Below, piece by piece: positions 1 through 8,401 of a DNA stretch of 39,610 bases (position 1 is its first letter; every line of letters starts with the position of its first letter). The stretch spans positions 1-39,610 of the forward strand of contig JANQSH010000063.1 of NCBI GenBank assembly GCA_028284145.1, given 5' to 3'. Source of the DNA: Planctomycetaceae bacterium. GTDB taxonomy: Bacteria > Planctomycetota > Planctomycetia > Planctomycetales > Planctomycetaceae. The notes beneath the pieces were generated by a model that did no database searches, was not told where the DNA came from, and saw only the letters and a program-made list of their open reading frames with translations. The translations under genes were made by a program, and so were the position numbers.

Positions 1-2
1 AG

Positions 3-77
3 AAGGAGCTGACCAGGCTGTTGAAGGAACAGGACGCAGCCGGGAAATACCAAAACGTACTGAATCAGCTGAACTGA
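3..77 (+). CDS. 3' end of an unidentified gene (C-terminal 24 residues)
   Basis: The frame beginning at base 3 is open from the window edge to a TGA at 75-77 and encodes 24 residues, beginning KELTRLLKEQ and ending NVLNQLN. The residues are charged and helix-like (Lys, Glu, Gln, Leu), as in a normal protein C-terminus, and the other two plus-strand frames read as less natural peptides. Too little remains to name a family. The rest of the gene lies outside the window. No hairpin with a T-run follows the stop. Confidence 0.5.
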   Translation, partial: KELTRLLKEQDAAGKYQNVLNQLN

Positions 78-479
78 ATCACACGACAGTCCGCAAACAA
101 CAACCCCCCCGTGACTCCAGGTGATGTACGACTCCCGTTTTCCTGTTGACTGAAAACCATCATGAGAGCAACACGCAGTCCCGAAGCCAGGTCATCCCAG
201 GTAAGGACAAGTCCATACCAAGAAGGACGCCATCCCCGCGCAGGCGGGTATTCAGGGAATTGAAGACTGGATTCCCCACATTGAACTTAACACCGCGTGG
301 GAATGACGGAACGCGACTCCGGGCGGCGCAGGATGACGAGCGACCTGGATTACCCTGGGGAACTTATAGCGGAACGGCGCAAGTTGTCCGGTAATTATTT
401 CAGTCCAGACGATTCCAGGCAAAACAAAAATCCGGTGTCACGATGCGAGTGACACCGGGCTCAATTGAGTCCTGGGAAT
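78..479. other. Intergenic region with palindromic repeat debris
   Basis: No convincing gene is visible. An 82-codon plus-strand ORF at 146-394 has a composition (Arg, Pro, Ser, Thr rich) that comes from the repeat sequence it reads through. Around 231-310 there is a CCCGC-GCAG-GCGGG mini-hairpin, then a segment containing 'gactggattcccc', then 'gcgtgggaatgacgg'. This arrangement of a GC hairpin plus a GGGAATGAC tail resembles short palindromic intergenic repeats found in many bacterial genomes. A related 'ccgcgcgggaatgac' string occurs at the far end of the window near 39529. Confidence 0.4.
421..458 (-). terminator. Intrinsic terminator for the minus-strand ORF at 480-713
   Basis: A perfect 10-bp inverted repeat, CCGGTGTCAC (432-441) and GTGACACCGG (449-458), encloses a 7-nt loop. 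Read on the minus strand, the hairpin is followed at once by ATTTTTGTTTT (the a-rich 421-431 of the plus strand). This is a classic rho-independent terminator. It is oriented to end transcription arriving from higher coordinates, about 20 nt after the stop codon of the small ORF. Confidence 0.75.
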
Positions 480-713
480 TTAACCGCTGCCATGAATGCT
501 CCTCATATGGACCCCGACCGGCCCCGCGATTCCAACTGTGGTTGGGCAGGGATCGGCTGACGTTTCGGGATTCCGGCTGAGGCGTTTACGGACTTCCATT
601 ACATTTCTGTATCCAAAATGCGGATAGCCGGACTGTGCCGAAAACAAGCCATCGAATTTTTGTTCAGGTTGCAAGTACATGTCTGTTCTCAATGAGAGTT
701 TCGTTTTGCTCAC
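480..713 (-). CDS. Small hypothetical protein (77 aa)
   Basis: I do not recognise this protein. It reads from a GTG at 713 to a TAA at 480-482 and gives 77 residues with a mixed, protein-like composition, including Tyr-Pro-His-Phe-Gly-Tyr near residue 30 and a basic stretch near 42-50. It has no signal peptide or membrane segment. An in-frame ATG 11 codons later (MYLQPEQ) is an alternative start, and neither start has a clear Shine-Dalgarno sequence. The main support for a real transcript is the strong intrinsic terminator immediately downstream at 421-458 in the matching orientation. It could instead be the tail of a small RNA that uses the same terminator. Confidence 0.4.
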   Translation of the reverse strand: MSKTKLSLRTDMYLQPEQKFDGLFSAQSGYPHFGYRNVMEVRKRLSRNPETSADPCPTTVGIAGPVGVHMRSIHGSG

Positions 714-784
714 GTTGTTTTGTGTTGTTGCTTTCCAACTGGGAATTGCTGTTCACTGAAACAGAGGGCGCACGAAATCGAAAT

Positions 785-819
785 TTGACTCATAAGTTTC
801 GGAAAGTATTTTGAAACTT
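785..819 (+). promoter_or_regulatory. Candidate promoter with an inverted repeat around the -10
   Basis: TTGACT at 785-790 and TATTTT at 807-812 are separated by 16 bp and resemble a sigma-70 -35/-10 pair upstream of the DUF1444 gene. A perfect 7-bp inverted repeat, AAGTTTC (794-800) and GAAACTT (813-819), flanks the -10 hexamer, as expected of a repressor operator. The implied leader is about 175 nt. This is a sequence match only. Confidence 0.35.
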
Positions 820-993
820 TTCGTCATCGATCTTTCACAAATCAGCGTCACCTTTGCGAAGCTTCTTCAATTCGCGATGTGTTCGGCTTGGCAGTCCATT
901 GCAGTTTCGGCAAAATGTAATCTGGGCATGAATGAAAAAAAGTCAATTCGCAATGGAATTGCATCTGTGCGGCCATGTTGGAAAGCCTTACAC

Positions 994-2196
994 ATGGGAT
1001 TGTTGGATCGATTTCTCGGAGCACCAAAACCTGTCAAATTTGCCAGGCTGTTTATCGCCGCTCTGCGCAAGGCGGGAGATAACCGCGTTTTGGAATTCGA
1101 CGAGTCACAGTTTCAGATCAACATCGAGGACAACGGCGAAAAGGGCATCATCAATCTGCAGAATTTTTTTCTGGAGTATTCCAATGCTCCGAAAACAGAT
1201 CGTGAAGATCGACTGCGAGTGATGGTGCGAGCAGTCCTGTCGCACAAAAAGGAATTGCCCGAGGAATATGATGATGCCAGCTATGATTTGCGCCCCAAAA
1301 TCTGGACGCGGGTCACTTTTGACAAACTCGCATTGCAACAGAAAGTGGAAGGTGGCCGTCCTCCGGACATCCCGCTGATGGAAGTCGGCAGCCATCTCTA
1401 CGCAACCGTTGTCTATGACCTGCCGGAATCGGTCAGGTCGATTTCGTCTGACTCCTTCGAAGAGTGGGGCGTTTCGTTTTACGAAGCACTCGAAGTAGCT
1501 CAGCAAAACCTGCTTGAAGACAACTTCGCATTCGCCAGTATTGGCGATCGACTCTATACGTCTCTTTCCGGCGACAGCTACGACTCCTCACGTATCCTGT
1601 TGATCGACCTGATCCGCAAACTGGAAGTTGATGGCGACCACATCGCCATGATTCCCAATCGTGATACACTGCTGATTACCGGCTCGGATGACGATGAAGG
1701 GCTGGAGATGATGGTGAACCTGGCCGAGAAAGCGCTGGAAAACCCGCGTCCCATGATCGCTCACGCGATGCGGTTGGATGGCAATACCTGGGTCGACTGG
1801 AAACCACAACCCACTCACCCGGTTTACAACCGACTTCGACGGTTGGAGTTGAACTGGCATGGCGTCGAATATGCCGACCAGAAAGAACTGCTGGAGCAAT
1901 TGGTCGAACAGGAGCGGCAGGACCGCTTCATCGCCAGTTTTTCTGCTGTCGAAAAGGACGATGATGCCACCAGTTACTGTGTTTGGAGCGAGGGTGTCCT
2001 GACCTGGTTGCCTCAAACCAACGTGGTCGTGTTTTTTCGAGAAGGTGAAGATGTCGTCGCTTCGGCAGCCTGGGAAGATGTTTTGCAAATTGTCGGCCAT
2101 CGCATGAGAGAACTCGACTTTTATCCTCCCCGCTATGAGGTTCTCGAATTTCCCAGCGACGAGGAATTACTCGCTTTGGGAAACGAGGGCCTTTGA
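994..2196 (+). CDS. DUF1444 family protein (YtpQ-like)
   Basis: The 400-residue protein starts at ATG 994 (MGLLDRFLG). The frame stays open upstream to a TTG at 811, but that part is Cys/Ser rich and unlike the rest. It is a soluble protein without a signal peptide. The middle resembles DUF1444/YtpQ: an 'LRPKIWTR' strand, 'YDLPESV', a 'GDSYDSSRIL' segment, and 'PNRDTLLITGSDD' where Bacillus YtpQ has its 'H-Q-D-V-L-I' strand. It is longer than YtpQ (about 270 aa) because of an acidic C-terminal region of about 130 residues. The molecular role of the family is unknown. The next reading frame opens across its stop (TTGA), and the helicase follows. The family call is from remembered motifs. Confidence 0.7.
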   Translation: MGLLDRFLGAPKPVKFARLFIAALRKAGDNRVLEFDESQFQINIEDNGEKGIINLQNFFLEYSNAPKTDREDRLRVMVRAVLSHKKELPEEYDDASYDLRPKIWTRVTFDKLALQQKVEGGRPPDIPLMEVGSHLYATVVYDLPESVRSISSDSFEEWGVSFYEALEVAQQNLLEDNFAFASIGDRLYTSLSGDSYDSSRILLIDLIRKLEVDGDHIAMIPNRDTLLITGSDDDEGLEMMVNLAEKALENPRPMIAHAMRLDGNTWVDWKPQPTHPVYNRLRRLELNWHGVEYADQKELLEQLVEQERQDRFIASFSAVEKDDDATSYCVWSEGVLTWLPQTNVVVFFREGEDVVASAAWEDVLQIVGHRMRELDFYPPRYEVLEFPSDEELLALGNEGL

Positions 2197-2309
2197 CATC
2201 TGAACGAATTTCGCCAGATGTCCTGCGGGAGACTCGCGTTCTGCCAGAGAGGAAACATACAATCCAGCTTCATCTTTGCCTTCGTCCAAATAGCCATAAT
2301 GACTCCAGC

Positions 2310-4430
2310 GTGACTGAACTCGTCAATATCCATTTCGATTTGAATCCACAGCAGCAGGAAGCCGCTTCACACAGGGACGGACCGCTGCTGTTGATTGCCG
2401 GTGCTGGTACGGGCAAAACCCGAACGCTCGTACATCGAGTGGCGTGGCTGGTCGAACGGGGCGTTGACCCGCGACGTATTCTACTACTCACTTTCACACG
2501 CCGCGCTGCAGCCGAGATGTTGCGCCGGGTCGATGGTTTACTGCGGATAATGGGAACGGAATCGGCATCAACGGGGAAGTCTCAAAAACAGTTGATCGCC
2601 GATACCAGGTCACGAAAGCAGCGAAGCCAGTTGGCTTCACGGCAGATCTGGGGAGGAACATTTCACTCCATTGCAACTCGCATGTTGCGAACATATGGCA
2701 AATCGATTGGCCTCGACCCTGACTTTGTGATTCATGATCGTTCCGATTCGGAAGACCTTTTGAACGTCATTCGGACCGAACAGGGTTTTGCAAAAAGCAA
2801 AAAGAAATTTCCGCGTAAGAACACCTGCATGGCGATTTACAGTCATTGCGTGAATGCCCAGCAGCCGCTGGAAACGATTCTCAAATCGAATTATCCGTGG
2901 TGCGAAGAGCATACGGCGGAACTCAAAGAGTTGTTTCGGCTTTACGTCGATCGCAAAGAATCGGCCCGCGTGTTGGATTATGATGACCTGTTACTGTTCT
3001 GGCATGGGTTATTGAACATTCCCGATGCCTCGGCTCAGATCGTCGAACGATTCGATCATGTTCTGGTTGATGAATATCAGGATACCAACCGACTGCAAGG
3101 AGAGTTACTGCAACGACTTCGCCCTGAAGGTAACGGTTTGATGGTCGTGGGCGATGACGCGCAATCGATCTATTCTTTCCGGGCAGCGACCGTTCGGAAC
3201 ATTCTCGATTTTCCCGAGCAGTTCCCCGGTACCACGGTTTTGAAACTGGAACAGAATTACCGCAGCACACCCGCGATTCTGAATGCCACTAACAAAGTCA
3301 TTGGTCAGGCGGAAGAAGGATTTGCGAAAGAACTCTGGTCCGATCGAACAGATGGTCCACCTCCGCAACTGGTCACTTGCGAAGACGAAGATGAACAGGC
3401 CGACTTCATCGTCGATAAGTTGCTCGAACAACGCGAGGAAGGAATTGAGCTACGGAATCAGGCGGTGCTGTTTCGGGCGTCGCATCATTCGATGGGGGTC
3501 GAAGCGGAATTAGCCCGGCACAACATTCCGTTTGTGAAATATGGTGGTCTGAAGTTCGTCGAAACAGCTCACGTCAAAGATCTCATGTCTTTTCTCAGGC
3601 TGGCGGAAAACCCGCTCGATATCGTTGCGGGATTAAGAATGCTGACGCTTCTGCCCGGCATCGGACCGGCGAAAGCCAAAGCATTGATGGATGTTCTGCT
3701 CGAAAACTACGGCGACTTTTCTATCTGGGACGAAACGACCGTTCCCAAAACGACAATCGAATACTGGTCGGATGTTTGCAAGTTGATGAAGCAGCTGAGT
3801 CGGAGTACGGGAAAAGATGTCTCGGCACAGATTCACGCCGTCCGAAAATTCTACGAGCCATTGCTCGAAGAACAGTACGAAAATTCCGAACCTCGCCTGC
3901 GAGATCTGGCTCAGTTGGAGCAATTGGCCCGGAAGTTTAACGGGCGGGGAACAATGCTTTCAGAGATCGCACTCGATCCGCCGATGGCATCCGATGATTT
4001 AGCCGACGAAGATGCCTCCGCCGATGATGATTACGTCGTTTTAAGCACGATCCACTCGGCGAAAGGGTTGGAGTGGGACACGGTCTTTGTCCTCAACGCG
4101 GCAGATGGAAGCATCCCCAGCAAGATGGCAGTCGACAATCAGGATGAACTGGACGAAGAATTGCGTCTGTTTTACGTCGCTCTAACGCGTGCAAAAAACC
4201 ATCTGTATGTCTGCTATCCACAGCGAACGTATTTCTCTTCGCGCGGACCGATGGCCAGCCGCTACGGGTGCACCAGACTCACACGATTTCTGCCTGCCAA
4301 GATCCGACGCTCATTTGATCAGGCGATTGCGGCGGAACAACAAAGCGAAGAACAGGTTGAAGCGGACGAGGCAGCCAGCGCGCAGCAACGCCAGTCAGTT
4401 CGAGACCGTACCCGCTCACTCTGGTCCTGA
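2310..4430 (+). CDS. UvrD/PcrA-type superfamily 1 DNA helicase
   Basis: This is an ATP-dependent 3'-5' DNA helicase of the UvrD/Rep/PcrA family, acting in the cytoplasm in repair or replication restart. From the GTG at 2310 it has 706 residues. The frame is open back to a TTG at 2193, but homologues begin near 'LNPQQQEAA'. Visible motifs are Walker A GAGTGKT (31-37), the GTFHS region, Walker B DEYQDTN (254-260), motif III GDDAQSIYSFR (281-291), 'STIHSAKGLEWD' (motif V) and 'LFYVALTRAKNHLYV' (motif VI). A polar Lys/Arg-rich insertion of roughly 30 residues lies between motif Ia and GTFHS. The tail is Gln/Glu/Ala rich and overlaps the convergent gene by 15 bp. Which UvrD subfamily it belongs to cannot be settled by eye. 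Confidence 0.9.
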   Translation: MTELVNIHFDLNPQQQEAASHRDGPLLLIAGAGTGKTRTLVHRVAWLVERGVDPRRILLLTFTRRAAAEMLRRVDGLLRIMGTESASTGKSQKQLIADTRSRKQRSQLASRQIWGGTFHSIATRMLRTYGKSIGLDPDFVIHDRSDSEDLLNVIRTEQGFAKSKKKFPRKNTCMAIYSHCVNAQQPLETILKSNYPWCEEHTAELKELFRLYVDRKESARVLDYDDLLLFWHGLLNIPDASAQIVERFDHVLVDEYQDTNRLQGELLQRLRPEGNGLMVVGDDAQSIYSFRAATVRNILDFPEQFPGTTVLKLEQNYRSTPAILNATNKVIGQAEEGFAKELWSDRTDGPPPQLVTCEDEDEQADFIVDKLLEQREEGIELRNQAVLFRASHHSMGVEAELARHNIPFVKYGGLKFVETAHVKDLMSFLRLAENPLDIVAGLRMLTLLPGIGPAKAKALMDVLLENYGDFSIWDETTVPKTTIEYWSDVCKLMKQLSRSTGKDVSAQIHAVRKFYEPLLEEQYENSEPRLRDLAQLEQLARKFNGRGTMLSEIALDPPMASDDLADEDASADDDYVVLSTIHSAKGLEWDTVFVLNAADGSIPSKMAVDNQDELDEELRLFYVALTRAKNHLYVCYPQRTYFSSRGPMASRYGCTRLTRFLPAKIRRSFDQAIAAEQQSEEQVEADEAASAQQRQSVRDRTRSLWS

Positions 4431-5849
4431 AGCGGCCCCGGTAACCGAAACTTTGTCGAACTGGAACTTGACCGGGATATTGATGATGAGCGTCGGAGCG
4501 ACGTAGCGAAACGAATATCGATCCATTGGTCGCGACAACCTATCGAAAGTGTATTGCAGTTTCACATTCCCATCGGTCTGCAGCAGCGTTTTGAAGTCTG
4601 CCAACGCGCGTGTCGGTTTTCCGGCATCGTCGACAACCCGGGCATCGTTGTGAAAAATCCATGTGCGATGCGATTCAAACGCCGGACCTCCACGATCGTA
4701 ACTGACAACTGGCGAAAGGAATAAACGGGAAGTCGGTGGAATCCTCTCCGATGCAGGTTGGAATTGAATGTCATCCAGTCGGACAGTGAGACCACCTCGG
4801 CGAATCTCTTTTCCTTTCGCGTTTGTGAGATTGCGAAAGACAAACTCTTCCTGCCCCGCCGCGGTTTGTACCGTCAGGTCACCATCCAGGGAAATGAATT
4901 GCACTGTCACGCCATCCGGCACCGGGAAATTCCAGGTCGCCTCGACCTCGTTCCCGCTGTTTCCCAAAGGGATCTCCTTGTTGGCATTGGGGCTGAATGA
5001 TTCGAGATGACCATGACCGACCAGCGAGACGGAAGCATCTTTGCCGGTATACCTCATGAATAACGGTTGCAGCCTTGGTTCGGCCGTCAACCGCACGGTG
5101 ACACGCAACAATCGTTCGGCTCCGGGAATCAGTGCGGGGCGAAGTTGAACCTTTGTCAGCTCGACGCGAAAAACGCCGGTATTATCGATGGCATGAGAAG
5201 CCGTTTCGTTTTCGCTCGCTTGTGTCACCAGTAGCGTATTTTCGACACCACTCTTAAGGAACTTCGGTTCTGTCTCTTGCTCGGATTCCACAACAGCCGG
5301 TGATGAAACGTCGATTTTCCCATTTGACGTCAACTCATGAACGGCTTTCCAGAAACGAATGTCCCTCCATTGAACCGCTAGCTTTTTCTCCAGCAACTTT
5401 TTTGCATCTGCACTCACACGAAACCTGTTTTCGGTCTGTCGGGTCATCTCATCGAGAATTTCACGCAGCGAATACTCACCAGACAGCGATACGGTCGAAG
5501 GTTGAATCGAATCACGGGCCTGCTGCTGTTCCAGTCTTCGGCGTATGGTATCGACGGAATGACGTAACGACGCATTCGGCATCAACTCAGGTGGAGGTAA
5601 ATGATCAAGCGCACACGGCCCCATCTGCAGCAGATCGAGTTGGGCCCGTACGCGAACAGCACGTCTGTCATCATTCATCAACTTGATCAATGCCTCGACC
5701 TTTCGTCGCAAAGCGATCGAGTTGTCTGTTGAGACGTCATCGGCTGAAGCTGCATCCTGCGACAGGGCCGTACCCCGACCGATCATTATCGCCATCACGA
5801 CGACCATCGCACTCAAAAGATAAAACATCCTCAGCCGGTCCGGAACCAT
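4416..5849 (-). CDS. Exported hypothetical protein with STN-like segment
   Basis: This 477-residue protein has an N-terminal hydrophobic segment (about residues 8-24, FYLLSAMVVVMAIMIG) that is a signal peptide or anchor, so it is probably periplasmic. Residues about 45-105 are helical and could pack like a short HEAT-type region. The stretch 'EYSLREILDEMTRQTENRF' to 'KIDV' (about 120-180) resembles the short STN/secretin N-terminal fold. The rest is beta-rich and repeats themes such as 'LTVRLDDIQFQP', suggesting Ig-like or similar beta domains. I do not recognise a named family. ATG 5849 is the likely start, and an in-frame ATG seven codons in is possible. The gene is convergent with the helicase and diverges from the gene at 6091. 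Confidence 0.75.
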   Translation of the reverse strand: MVPDRLRMFYLLSAMVVVMAIMIGRGTALSQDAASADDVSTDNSIALRRKVEALIKLMNDDRRAVRVRAQLDLLQMGPCALDHLPPPELMPNASLRHSVDTIRRRLEQQQARDSIQPSTVSLSGEYSLREILDEMTRQTENRFRVSADAKKLLEKKLAVQWRDIRFWKAVHELTSNGKIDVSSPAVVESEQETEPKFLKSGVENTLLVTQASENETASHAIDNTGVFRVELTKVQLRPALIPGAERLLRVTVRLTAEPRLQPLFMRYTGKDASVSLVGHGHLESFSPNANKEIPLGNSGNEVEATWNFPVPDGVTVQFISLDGDLTVQTAAGQEEFVFRNLTNAKGKEIRRGGLTVRLDDIQFQPASERIPPTSRLFLSPVVSYDRGGPAFESHRTWIFHNDARVVDDAGKPTRALADFKTLLQTDGNVKLQYTFDRLSRPMDRYSFRYVAPTLIINIPVKFQFDKVSVTGAASGPE

Positions 5850-6090
5850 CTACCACTCGATTTCATTCAAAAGAAAGAGATCGCGTTCTCGTTGTTCAAC
5901 GCACGAAGTTGCGAAAAAGCATCAATCGGACGCTCATACTCAGTGTACATCTCCAAATCTGGCGAGAAAACCTGCCGAAACAGGAATTCACGGTGAAACT
6001 CCCAGAAACGACGCAGCAAGCCGGTTGATCCAACCTATATTTGGACAATGCCCACCATTCCGTTGCTATTTGACCTGCAGGACATTCACG

Positions 6091-7236
6091 ATGATCGCTT
6101 GTATCTCGGCTTTGATTCTGGCTTTTACTACGATGGCGGTTTCCACGCCTGTTGACGGCGGGACTCCGGCATACGTCGAGTTGAAGACGCAAAAAGCCGT
6201 TGCGAAGGGACGCATCGAGGCATTCAACAAAGAGCTCTGCTGGCTGATGGATCGTGATGGTCGACTCAGTCGTGTGCAACTCCGCCAGGTGACCGGCCAG
6301 CGTCAGATCAGCAAGACATTTCGACGTTACACCGCTGCTGAGTTGCGCAATAATCTCGTTCGCGAGTTTGGTCGCGATTTTGAGGTGAAAGCGACTGAAC
6401 ATTATCTCGTGTGTGCTCGGCGTGGCACAGCCGCGAAATATGCTGAGGTCTTTGAGGACATCTACCGCACGTTTCATATCTATTTCCGAACACGGGGATT
6501 CGACATTGATCGGCCGGAGTTTCCGTTGGTCGCGATCGTCTTTCCTTCGCACAAAGAATTTGTTGCCTGCTGTCGCCGGGATGGAGTAACGAACGTTTCC
6601 GGATTACGGGGATATTACCTTCGGACAACCAATCGTGCGGTGTTGTATGATCCAGATCGCCAAACCAGCGAACTGACCGGAATGCGTGAATCAGTTGGCG
6701 GATCGAGTGCCTCGCGCATCTTTAGCCGGCATGGGACAATCACGGGTAATCTCCGCGACACCATCGTTCACGAAACAGCGCATCAGGTCGCGTTTAATGT
6801 CGGACTGCACAACCGCATGGGTTCAGATCCCAAATGGGTGGTCGAGGGACTGGCAACAGTCTTTGAAGCACCGGGAATACGAGACCGATCCAGCCATCAT
6901 ACAGTTGCATCACGTGTGAACCGCGAGCGTTTGATCTGGTTTAAGAATTACGTCGCTCAACGCCGGACAAAAAAATCACTTGCGGAATTTGTCTCGGGCG
7001 ATGTACTGTTTCAAACCAACGCGTTGGACGCTTACAGTCAGGCTTGGGCATTGAATTTCTTCCTGCTGGAAACGCGCCCCCGAGCGTACACAAACTATCT
7101 GCAAACGATTGCCCGTCGCGATCCGCTCCGCCCTGTGACGCCAGAAGATCGGCTCAAAGGCTTTCAATCGGCATTTGGAAAAGATATCGATTTGCTGGAG
7201 GCGGAATTTCTCCGCTATATCAGCCGCCTGCTTTAG
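6091..7236 (+). CDS. Secreted DUF1570 metallopeptidase-like protein
   Basis: The ATG at 6091 gives 381 residues with a clear signal peptide (MIACISALILAFTTMAVSTP). The frame is open upstream to a TTG at 6025, but starting there would bury the signal. The C-terminal half carries HETAH (227-231) followed about 20 residues later by 'WVVEGLATVFE', with Glu252 as a possible third ligand. This is the gluzincin-type zinc arrangement typical of DUF1570. The N-terminal 'YVELKTQKAVAKGRIEAFN' resembles the short SLA1-like beta region found in many planctomycete secreted proteins. Substrate and proteolytic activity are unknown. It shares a 241-bp divergent region with the exported protein at 4416-5849. 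Confidence 0.8.
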   Translation: MIACISALILAFTTMAVSTPVDGGTPAYVELKTQKAVAKGRIEAFNKELCWLMDRDGRLSRVQLRQVTGQRQISKTFRRYTAAELRNNLVREFGRDFEVKATEHYLVCARRGTAAKYAEVFEDIYRTFHIYFRTRGFDIDRPEFPLVAIVFPSHKEFVACCRRDGVTNVSGLRGYYLRTTNRAVLYDPDRQTSELTGMRESVGGSSASRIFSRHGTITGNLRDTIVHETAHQVAFNVGLHNRMGSDPKWVVEGLATVFEAPGIRDRSSHHTVASRVNRERLIWFKNYVAQRRTKKSLAEFVSGDVLFQTNALDAYSQAWALNFFLLETRPRAYTNYLQTIARRDPLRPVTPEDRLKGFQSAFGKDIDLLEAEFLRYISRLL

Positions 7237-7783
7237 GCTCTGTCCCGCAATTGCTCAAATGGACATTTCAACAACCAGATAACTCAACAACCAGACAACG
7301 TTGCTTTTTCGTCGGATTTCAGCGGAAAACGTGACCTTATTTATATCGACATCACAACGTCAACTTTGAATTAAAGGACAGAGACTGGTGGACCGTCAAG
7401 ACTGAACGTTGGGTTTGATGAAGTTGCACCGTTTGCGAAACCACTTGTTGCTGTACAGCGTTCGGGGAATCAAATGGAGGAAGCTCGTGGCGGGTTCGCA
7501 TTCACACAGTTCGCAGAGAGTGATCTGGCTTTTCATTCCTCGTTACCATCACAATTTGCCGATGGCGATTTCCTGTCAGGCTCGGCAGCTCTGTGTAAGT
7601 TCTCACGAATGCTGACTTTTGTGTTCATCGACGGGAAATTGCCCCGAATTGTCGCTACACGAGGTAATCACATTGTGCTGCGGTATCGAAGTCGCCACAA
7701 TGAACCACACTCCGGTGCGTTGCCGTTTTCATTCGCACCAGTTTTCACTCTTTTCATTATGCCGTTGCGGGCCAGGGGCAATC
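7237..7783 (+). other. Intergenic region, no gene recognised
   Basis: This stretch of about 550 bp holds only short overlapping ORFs with no protein-like pattern. Near its start, 'tcaacaaccaga' occurs twice (7267-7278 and 7283-7294) as a direct repeat. The open frame entering the STAS gene extends far upstream but is Cys/His rich and reads like non-coding sequence. Signals for the STAS gene should lie here. I can point only to its ribosome-binding site at 7774-7778. Confidence 0.4.
7774..7778 (+). promoter_or_regulatory. Ribosome-binding site deciding the STAS gene start
   Basis: AGGGG lies 5 nt upstream of GTG 7784. No other in-frame start in the long upstream frame has a comparable site, so this element fixes the start. 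Confidence 0.55.
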
Positions 7784-8113
7784 GTGCAGGATTCTTCCGC
7801 TGCATTGAAATTCTACGAACGGGGCAGGGTGACTGTCGTCGCCGTAGCGGGAGATGAGATCCAGGACGATATGCATGTGCTGGAATGCCAGGAAGAGCTC
7901 GAACGAGTCATTAAGGACGAGAAATGCGAACGTCTGATCTTTGATCTCAAAGACGCTCCGACCCTTTCCAGTATGATGTTGCGGGTGATGTTTTCGCTGC
8001 GGCAACTTGGTGCGGAAGTCTGCGTTTGCAACGCGTCGGAAGTTGTTCAGGAAGTGTTGAAGATCACGAACTTGAACAAGCTCATTCAGACTGTCGATTC
8101 GCCGTACGAATGA
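7784..8113 (+). CDS. STAS-domain protein (anti-sigma factor antagonist type)
   Basis: This 109-residue single-domain protein starts at GTG 7784 behind AGGGG. The pattern 'VTVVAVAGDEI' (strand), 'LECQEELERVI' (helix), 'CERLIFDLKDAPTLSSMMLRVM' and 'LGAEVCVCNAS', then 'EVLKITNLNKLI', is the STAS fold of SpoIIAA/RsbV-like proteins. Ser62/Ser63 sit at the position of the phosphorylated serine in antagonists. Such proteins usually release a sigma factor or act in a stressosome through a partner serine kinase. No kinase or phosphatase gene is adjacent, so the partner is unknown. Its stop codon falls inside a strong hairpin (8108-8133) shared with the convergent aor operon. Confidence 0.8.
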   Translation: MQDSSAALKFYERGRVTVVAVAGDEIQDDMHVLECQEELERVIKDEKCERLIFDLKDAPTLSSMMLRVMFSLRQLGAEVCVCNASEVVQEVLKITNLNKLIQTVDSPYE

Positions 8114-8133
8114 TCGACGAAAGTCGATCGTTC
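8108..8133. terminator. GAAA-capped hairpin between convergent genes
   Basis: GAATGATCGAC (8108-8118) and GTCGATCGTTC (8123-8133) pair over 11 bp with one T-G wobble and close a GAAA tetraloop of the GNRA type. The STAS stop codon TGA (8111-8113) lies in the stem. The moaD-like stop is 22 nt away on the other strand. No T-run follows on either side, so this may act as an mRNA 3'-end stabiliser or a weak bidirectional terminator. Confidence 0.5.
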
Positions 8134-8154
8134 TCTACCCTCCCCTCGAACCAC

Positions 8155-8382
8155 TTATCCCCCACCAACCGGCGGCATGATCATCAACTCGTCGTTTTCG
8201 TGCAGCAGTTGACCGCGATCCGGTGTATGCTGGCCGTTGACCATCACCAGATGCACATGCTCAGGCGGGATCTCCAGCAGATTGAGGATATCCTGCACGC
8301 TCGATCCGGCAATGATTTCCAGACATCCCCTGGGCGGTTTCTTTTCCCGCAGCAGGCCCATCAGTTTGATACGAATCTCCAC
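8155..8382 (-). CDS. MoaD/ThiS-family sulfur-carrier-like protein (aorD-like)
   Basis: From GTG 8382 (AAAGGA upstream) this is a 75-residue ubiquitin-fold protein ending in MPPVGGG. The Gly-Gly tail is the thiocarboxylate and adenylation site of MoaD/ThiS carriers. Body motifs are 'IRIKLMGLL', a Ser-Val-Gln-Asp helix start, 'HVHLVMVNGQ' and 'ENDELMIMPPV'. The frame extends upstream into the preceding gene but lacks MoaD character there. It is the last gene of the aor operon, 19 nt after the FAD subunit. MoaD-like genes commonly sit next to tungsten enzymes and are thought to serve the tungstopterin pathway. A dedicated role in maturing this oxidoreductase is inferred. No MoaA, MoeA or MoeB gene is in the window. 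Confidence 0.8.
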   Translation of the reverse strand: MEIRIKLMGLLREKKPPRGCLEIIAGSSVQDILNLLEIPPEHVHLVMVNGQHTPDRGQLLHENDELMIMPPVGGG

Positions 8383-8401
8383 ACGCCCGTCCTTTTGTTC
8401 T

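Noticed and set aside
146..394. 82-codon plus-strand ORF near the window start
   Set aside because: It runs through palindromic repeat debris, and its Arg/Pro/Ser/Thr composition follows from the repeat rather than from a protein.
811..993. Upstream extension of the DUF1444 protein from TTG 811
   Set aside because: The extra 61 residues are Cys/Ser rich and overlap the candidate promoter, whereas ATG 994 begins a normal N-terminus.
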